From positions 78,697-142,696 of the forward strand of contig NZ_JAFCJI010000006.1 of assembly GCF_018131105.1 (NCBI RefSeq): a stretch of 64,000 bases of DNA. Direction: 5' to 3'. Below the pieces are notes generated by a model. The model worked only from the letters and a program-made list of their open reading frames with translations, searched no databases and was not told the DNA's origin. Shown here piece by piece: positions 60,129 through 64,000 of this stretch; position 1 is the stretch's first letter; the number at the start of each line of letters is the position of its first letter. The translations under genes were made by a program, and so were the position numbers. The DNA is from Bradyrhizobium manausense. Its GTDB lineage: Bacteria; Pseudomonadota; Alphaproteobacteria; Rhizobiales; Xanthobacteraceae.

Positions 60129-60147
60129 TCCGTATTCGAGGTGTAAG

Positions 60148-61395
60148 ATGTTGCATCCGCTTGCCGCGCCTGACTATGCCGACCGCATCGGCTTTGCGCA
60201 TTTGACGCGCCAGGCCTTTGAGGGCGTTGACCTGCACCCGTTGCGCGAGCAGCTGCTGGCGCGGATCGCGGAGGGAACGGCGCAGGCGGGCGAGGGCCTG
60301 GATCTGTCGCTGATCGCTCAGCTGATGGGCGAGAAGGAAACAGGACTCGTGATTCAATCCGAGGTGCTTTCCTTCCATCAGCTGTTTCGCACGCCCGCCG
60401 CCGTGCCAAAGCCGGGCTTGCGCGTGCTCGCGCTCGCAGCGGACATCGACATGGGCGGCAATACGCCGATCGAATTTTTGCTGGAAGGCTCCGACATCGA
60501 GCTGCTGACGCTCTATGTGACCAAGGGAACGGGCCTGCCGGAAGCGTTGCCCGAGCACGACGTCGCCATCGTGGTCGCATCCGATTCCGAGGAATGCCGC
60601 GAAGCGCTTGCGTTGATCGAAAAGGCCGCGCCGCACTGGCCGCGGCCGCTGCTCAATCGCCCCGAGTTGATCGGAAATCTTGATCGCGACAAACTGTTCC
60701 GGTTGCTCGCTGACATCCCCGGTCTCGACATTCCCGTGACCGCCAATGCGACGCGTGCGCAATTGACGGCTCTCTCGGAAGGAAGGATCGCCTGCGCGGA
60801 GATCACGAGTGAATTGCACTTTCCGATGATCGTGCGACCGCGCGGCACGCATGCCGGCGTCGGGCTTGCGAAGGTTGACGATGCGGCGGCGCTGGCTGCC
60901 TATCTCGCCGAGCGGCAGGAGCAGGACTTTTTCGTCGCGCGCTTCGTCAATTACGCGAGCCACGACGGCCTCTATCGCAAGGTCCGGCTCACGATGGTCG
61001 ATGGCAGGCCCTATGCCTGCCACATGGCGATCGCCGATCGCTGGGACATCTGGTATCTCAACGCCTACATGGCGTTCAGCGAAGAGAAGCGCGCCGAAGA
61101 AGCCGTCTTCATGCAAGACTTCGATCGCGCCTTCGCCGCGCGCCACAAGCACGCGCTCGACGAAATGAGCCGCCGCGTCGGGCTCGATTATTTCATCGTC
61201 GATTGCGCCGAGAACCAGAGCGGTGAATTGCTGGTGTTCGAAGCCGACAACACTGCTGTCGTGCACAACATGGATTCGCCAATCGTATTCCCATACAAGC
61301 CGCCGCAGATGCGCAAGATCTTTGCCGCATTCACTGCGATGCTGTCGCGGCATGCCAAGGGGACTGCAAAGTCGGATGCGGGAAGCGCAGCATGA
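60148..61395 (+). CDS. ATP-grasp ligase-like protein
   Basis: This 415-residue protein has a pre-ATP-grasp domain (about 85-190, with LNRPELIGNLDRDKLFRLL) and an ATP-grasp fold. Visible are MIVRPRGTHAGVGLAKVDD (nucleotide lysine/glycine loop), FFVARFVNYAS and the metal-binding end DYFIVDCAE with LLVFEADNTAVVHNM. ATP-grasp ligases join a carboxylate to an amine using ATP. ATG 60148 has GAGGTG upstream, 19 bases after the PLP gene. I recall related domains fused to TPR repeats in other Proteobacteria, but none with a defined substrate. Confidence 0.72.
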   Translation: MLHPLAAPDYADRIGFAHLTRQAFEGVDLHPLREQLLARIAEGTAQAGEGLDLSLIAQLMGEKETGLVIQSEVLSFHQLFRTPAAVPKPGLRVLALAADIDMGGNTPIEFLLEGSDIELLTLYVTKGTGLPEALPEHDVAIVVASDSEECREALALIEKAAPHWPRPLLNRPELIGNLDRDKLFRLLADIPGLDIPVTANATRAQLTALSEGRIACAEITSELHFPMIVRPRGTHAGVGLAKVDDAAALAAYLAERQEQDFFVARFVNYASHDGLYRKVRLTMVDGRPYACHMAIADRWDIWYLNAYMAFSEEKRAEEAVFMQDFDRAFAARHKHALDEMSRRVGLDYFIVDCAENQSGELLVFEADNTAVVHNMDSPIVFPYKPPQMRKIFAAFTAMLSRHAKGTAKSDAGSAA

Positions 61396-62888
61396 ACGAG
61401 ATCGTCCGCAGAACGCAAGTCAACGTGACGACGGGATCGCTGGATCCGCAGGACTGGGGTGAGTTTCGCGCACTCGCCCATCGCATGCTGGATGAGGCAA
61501 TCGACGGCATCGCCAATGTCCGCGCGCGTCCGGTCTGGCAGCCGATTCCCGACGAGGTTCGCGCCGCGGTTCGAAGCGACGTGCCGCGCGAGACAGCCGA
61601 TCTTGCGGAGGTCTATCGCGAATTCTCCGAGCACGTCGCACCTTACGCGACCGGCAACGTTCATCCCGGCTTCATGGGTTGGGTGCACGGCGGCGGCACT
61701 GCTGTCGGCATGGTTGCGGAGATGCTCGCGGCGGGCCTCAATGCCAATCTTGGCGGACGCGATCACATGCCGATCGAGATCGAGCGTCAGATCGTCGAAT
61801 GGATGCGCGACCTGTTCGGCTTTCCGCAAGGAGTGAGCGGCATCTTCGTCACCGGTACGTCGATGGCCAATCTGATGGCGGTGCTGGTGGCGCGAACGAA
61901 CGCGCTCGGCGCGCTGGCGCGGCAGCTCGGTATCGGCAACGACGGTGCGCTGCTCACGGCCTATGCGTCGAAGGCCGCGCATGGCTGCATCTCGCGAGCG
62001 ATGGACATCGCCGGGTTCGGCACTGATGCACTGCGCAAGATCGACGTCGATGCCGATCATCGCATCGACGTCGCCGCGCTGCGCGCGCAGATCGCCGTTG
62101 ATCGCGAAATCGGCTTCAGGCCGTTCCTGGTTGCGGCGTCCGCGGGCACCGTCGACATCGGCGCGATCGACGATCTCAGGGCGATCGCGGAGCTGTGCCG
62201 CGAAGAGGGAATCTGGTTTCACGTCGACGGGGCCTTCGGTGCGCTCGCGATTCTTTCGCCGGAGCTTGCGCCACTGCTCGACGGCATCGAGCTTGTGGAT
62301 TCGATCGCGCTCGACTTCCACAAATGGGGGCAGGTGCCTTACGACGCCGGCTTCCTGCTGGTGCGCGACGGCGAACAGCATCGGCAGGCCTTTGTGCAGC
62401 CGGCGGCCTATCTCAGCCGCGAGGCGAGGGGGCTCGCGGCCGGCGCTGTCTGGCCCTGCGATCTCGGCCCCGACCTGTCGCGCGGCTTCCGCGCGCTGAA
62501 GACTTGGTTCACGCTGAAGACGTTCGGCACCGACCGGCTGGGTACGGTGATCGCGCGAAGCTGCGCGCTCGCAAAATATCTGGAGACGCGCGTGCTCGCC
62601 GATCCGCGGCTCGAGCTGCTCGCGCCGGTCAATCTCAACATCGTCTGCTTCCGCTACCGCGCCGGCGACGCGGTCAATCGCGAGATCGTCGCCGACATCC
62701 AGGAGTCCGGTATTGCCGCGCCGTCGGGCACGACGCTGGACGGCAAATTCGCGATCCGTGCCGCGATCGTCAATCATCGCACGGCGGAGGCGGATATCGA
62801 TGCGCTGGTGTCGGCCGTGATCAGGTTCGGTGCGGAGCGGACCGGCGGATTGATCGAGGTCGAAGCGCCGCCGCTTGTGACGGCGTGA
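61392..62888 (+). CDS. Group II PLP-dependent decarboxylase-like protein
   Basis: This 498-residue protein is of the aromatic-L-amino-acid/glutamate decarboxylase family. It has NVHPGFMGWVHGGG near the substrate site, the PLP-stacking His197 in SKAAHGCISRAMD, HVDGAFGALA with the pyridine aspartate, and PLP Lys311 in DFHKWGQVPYD. It overlaps the ATP-grasp stop by four bases (ATGA). It would convert an amino acid to an amine and CO2; the amine could then be the acceptor for the ATP-grasp ligase. The true substrate is unknown. A strong terminator follows. Confidence 0.8.
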   Translation: MNEIVRRTQVNVTTGSLDPQDWGEFRALAHRMLDEAIDGIANVRARPVWQPIPDEVRAAVRSDVPRETADLAEVYREFSEHVAPYATGNVHPGFMGWVHGGGTAVGMVAEMLAAGLNANLGGRDHMPIEIERQIVEWMRDLFGFPQGVSGIFVTGTSMANLMAVLVARTNALGALARQLGIGNDGALLTAYASKAAHGCISRAMDIAGFGTDALRKIDVDADHRIDVAALRAQIAVDREIGFRPFLVAASAGTVDIGAIDDLRAIAELCREEGIWFHVDGAFGALAILSPELAPLLDGIELVDSIALDFHKWGQVPYDAGFLLVRDGEQHRQAFVQPAAYLSREARGLAAGAVWPCDLGPDLSRGFRALKTWFTLKTFGTDRLGTVIARSCALAKYLETRVLADPRLELLAPVNLNIVCFRYRAGDAVNREIVADIQESGIAAPSGTTLDGKFAIRAAIVNHRTAEADIDALVSAVIRFGAERTGGLIEVEAPPLVTA

Positions 62889-62903
62889 AATGTCATTGGC
62901 TGA

Positions 62904-62944
62904 AACGACAACGGCCCCGGAGATGATCCGGGGCCGTTGTCGTT
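62904..62944. terminator. Strong hairpin terminator between the decarboxylase and flbT
   Basis: An 18-base perfect stem (left arm starting AACGACAACGG at 62904-62921, right arm at 62927-62944) has a five-base GATGA loop. It lies between two convergent stops (62888 and 62961) and ends the four-gene block on the plus strand; it could also stop flbT on the minus strand. Confidence 0.85.
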
Positions 62945-62960
62945 GAGACGGGAGCGCTGA

Positions 62961-63401
62961 TCAGGCAGCCGTGCTCACGTCGGTCTTGTCCGCCTCATTC
63001 TTGGGATGAGTGGCCTCGAACTGCTCACGCAGCTTGTCTTCGTAGGCAATCAGCTTGCGGGCATCCTTGAGGGCCCGGTAGAGATCGCCGCTCATGATGT
63101 TGTTGTTGACGCTTTCGATGATCGGCCAGGCGCTGGGCACCGCGGTGATGATGTCACGCACCAGGTTGAAGTAGGTGCCGTGCTGGCTCTGCGGATCCGG
63201 CGAGATGTACATCAGCTGGACCGCCAGATAGACGAGCTTGGCGGGCGTATCCGCGGTCTCGGGCGTGAGGATGTCGCGCTCGCGCAGGATCGGCACGTTC
63301 TCGCCGTCGATCAGAAGGCGGGCGCGCTGGTCGGTATTGGTAATGACGCAGTTGCCGACGATGATGCGTTCGTGCGGCCTGAGCTCGACCTTGAGGGCCA
63401 T
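62961..63401 (-). CDS. flbT: Flagellin biosynthesis regulator
   Basis: This 146-residue protein matches FlbT from start (MALKVELRPHERIIVGNCVI) to end, including RILTP-like ERDILTPETADTPAKLVYLA and a helical C-terminal part. FlbT binds flagellin mRNA and controls its stability and translation in Alphaproteobacteria. GGAG is at good distance from ATG 63401; the longer frame to 63476 is not supported. It is divergent from the flagellin gene across 319 bases. Its usual partner flaF is not seen in the window. Confidence 0.92.
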   Translation of the reverse strand: MALKVELRPHERIIVGNCVITNTDQRARLLIDGENVPILRERDILTPETADTPAKLVYLAVQLMYISPDPQSQHGTYFNLVRDIITAVPSAWPIIESVNNNIMSGDLYRALKDARKLIAYEDKLREQFEATHPKNEADKTDVSTAA

Positions 63402-63720
63402 TGCCTGTTCTCCATCAACGCTTTCGTAACCCAAGCGCGTGTTGTGGCGGGTCAGGGTGCAATACTCCATCAACATTAGTTAACGAGTTGTGAATCCGGG
63501 CCGTCGGCGCGGAAAAGCCCAGTAATTTCAATGTTGAAAGCGGCGGGCGGCGCTGCGCCGCCGCTGCACTGATTGCCCGAATCACGCCGCGACTCAGCGA
63601 AAGCACGGATTTCACTTCATGCTTCGTTAGATTCTCGGGGCCACGGTCCGCCGGTCGCTGGGTCGATCAATATCCCAGGACGCGTAACAGTAGCGTCGTT
63701 TACCAGAAAGGTAACACCCA
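63402..63720. other. Divergent intergenic region of flbT and flagellin
   Basis: These 319 bases hold no gene. A short palindrome (GGCGGCGC / GCGCCGCC, 63546-63562) could form a hairpin in the middle. I searched by eye for a sigma-54 or sigma-28 motif before the flagellin start and found none that is convincing. AAAGGT lies just upstream of the flagellin ATG. Confidence 0.6.
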
Positions 63721-64000
63721 ATGTCCGGTATCGTTCTTTCCGCATCGGTTCGTCAGAACCTGCTCTCCCTCCAGTCCACCGCTGATCTTCTCGCCACCAC
63801 ACAGAACCGTCTGTCGACCGGCAAGAGCGTCAACTCGGCTCTGGACAATCCGACCAACTTCTTCACGGCCCAGTCGCTCGACAACCGCGCCAGCGACATC
63901 AACAACCTCCTCGACAACATCGGCAACGGCGTGCAGGTGCTGCAGGCTGCCAACACCGGCATCACCTCGCTGCAGAAGCTCGTCGACTCCGCCAAGTCGA
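63721..64000 (+). CDS. Flagellin (partial, runs off the window)
   Basis: The frame is open from ATG 63721 to the window end, giving 93 residues. It begins SGIVLSASVRQNLLSLQSTA and has LSTGKSVNSALDNPTNFFTA, the conserved N-terminal D0/D1 flagellin helices. This matches the N-terminus of the large flagellins of Bradyrhizobium polar (thick) flagella as I recall them, but the size cannot be seen. AAAGGT precedes the start. It is the filament protein expected to be controlled by FlbT. Confidence 0.93.
   Translation, partial: MSGIVLSASVRQNLLSLQSTADLLATTQNRLSTGKSVNSALDNPTNFFTAQSLDNRASDINNLLDNIGNGVQVLQAANTGITSLQKLVDSAKS

Noticed and set aside
61188..62777. 529-residue open frame on the minus strand
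   Set aside because: It is antisense to the decarboxylase, whose PLP lysine and histidine motifs are intact; composition is that of a shadow frame.
63546..63562. Palindrome before flagellin as a regulator site
   Set aside because: It is a simple GC palindrome in GC-rich DNA without a known consensus; I mention it only as possible structure.

Overview
The window looks like a chromosomal piece of an alphaproteobacterium of the Bradyrhizobium/Rhodopseudomonas group. It is GC-rich with matching codon bias throughout. It carries a giant polar-growth protein of the GPR/RgsE type, an FlbT flagellin regulator, CtrA-type TTAA-N7-TTAA boxes, a candidate EcfG stress promoter, and intergenic hairpin repeats of the kind I associate with Bradyrhizobium genomes. 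I see no rRNA, tRNA, CRISPR array, transposase, integrase or prophage; apart from the repeats this reads as core or stable accessory chromosome.

Layout. 1-1.4 kb: a small membrane-protein pair (DoxX-like and DUF4267) divergent from a TetR/AcrR regulator, with a palindromic operator candidate between them. 1.6-4.5 kb: LpxH-like phosphatase, GT4 glycosyltransferase and threonine dehydratase. 4.6-8 kb: a secreted caspase-fold protein with two CRP-like sites upstream, and an Ala/Glu-rich protein of unknown role. 8-13.1 kb: MFS transporter, DgcA-type epimerase, and a STAS-MlaE / MlaF / MlaD lipid transporter. 13.3-19 kb: the 1882-residue GPR-like protein with 22- and 44-residue repeats. 19.4-24.9 kb: HPt protein, [2Fe-2S] ferredoxin, thioesterase, ferredoxin-NADP reductase and several secreted or membrane proteins of unknown function.

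25-34.2 kb: a seven-gene minus-strand locus for D-glucarate/galactarate catabolism. It encodes an MFS importer, a LysR regulator, KdgD, GudD, ketoglutarate-semialdehyde dehydrogenase, GarD and one further enolase-superfamily dehydratase. Together these can take aldarates to 2-oxoglutarate. 34.4-51.3 kb: a mixed set (SGNH hydrolase, UPF0104 membrane protein, YciE ferritin-like stress protein, two MFS exporters, MHYT-GGDEF-EAL enzyme, YdcF, MocR regulator, DUF1127 protein, universal stress protein, SixA phosphatase, DAO oxidase, MsrB).

51.4-64 kb: a flagellar region. A sigma-54 type promoter precedes flgE-flgK-flgL. Next comes a CtrA-type box and four tightly packed genes: a GT-A glycosyltransferase, a class-V-like PLP enzyme, an ATP-grasp ligase and a PLP decarboxylase. 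A strong terminator separates these from flbT (minus strand) and from the start of a flagellin gene that runs off the window. I consider the four-gene block the best candidate for an undescribed system, possibly making or attaching an amino-acid-derived modification linked to the flagellum. Its chemistry is not established by the sequence.
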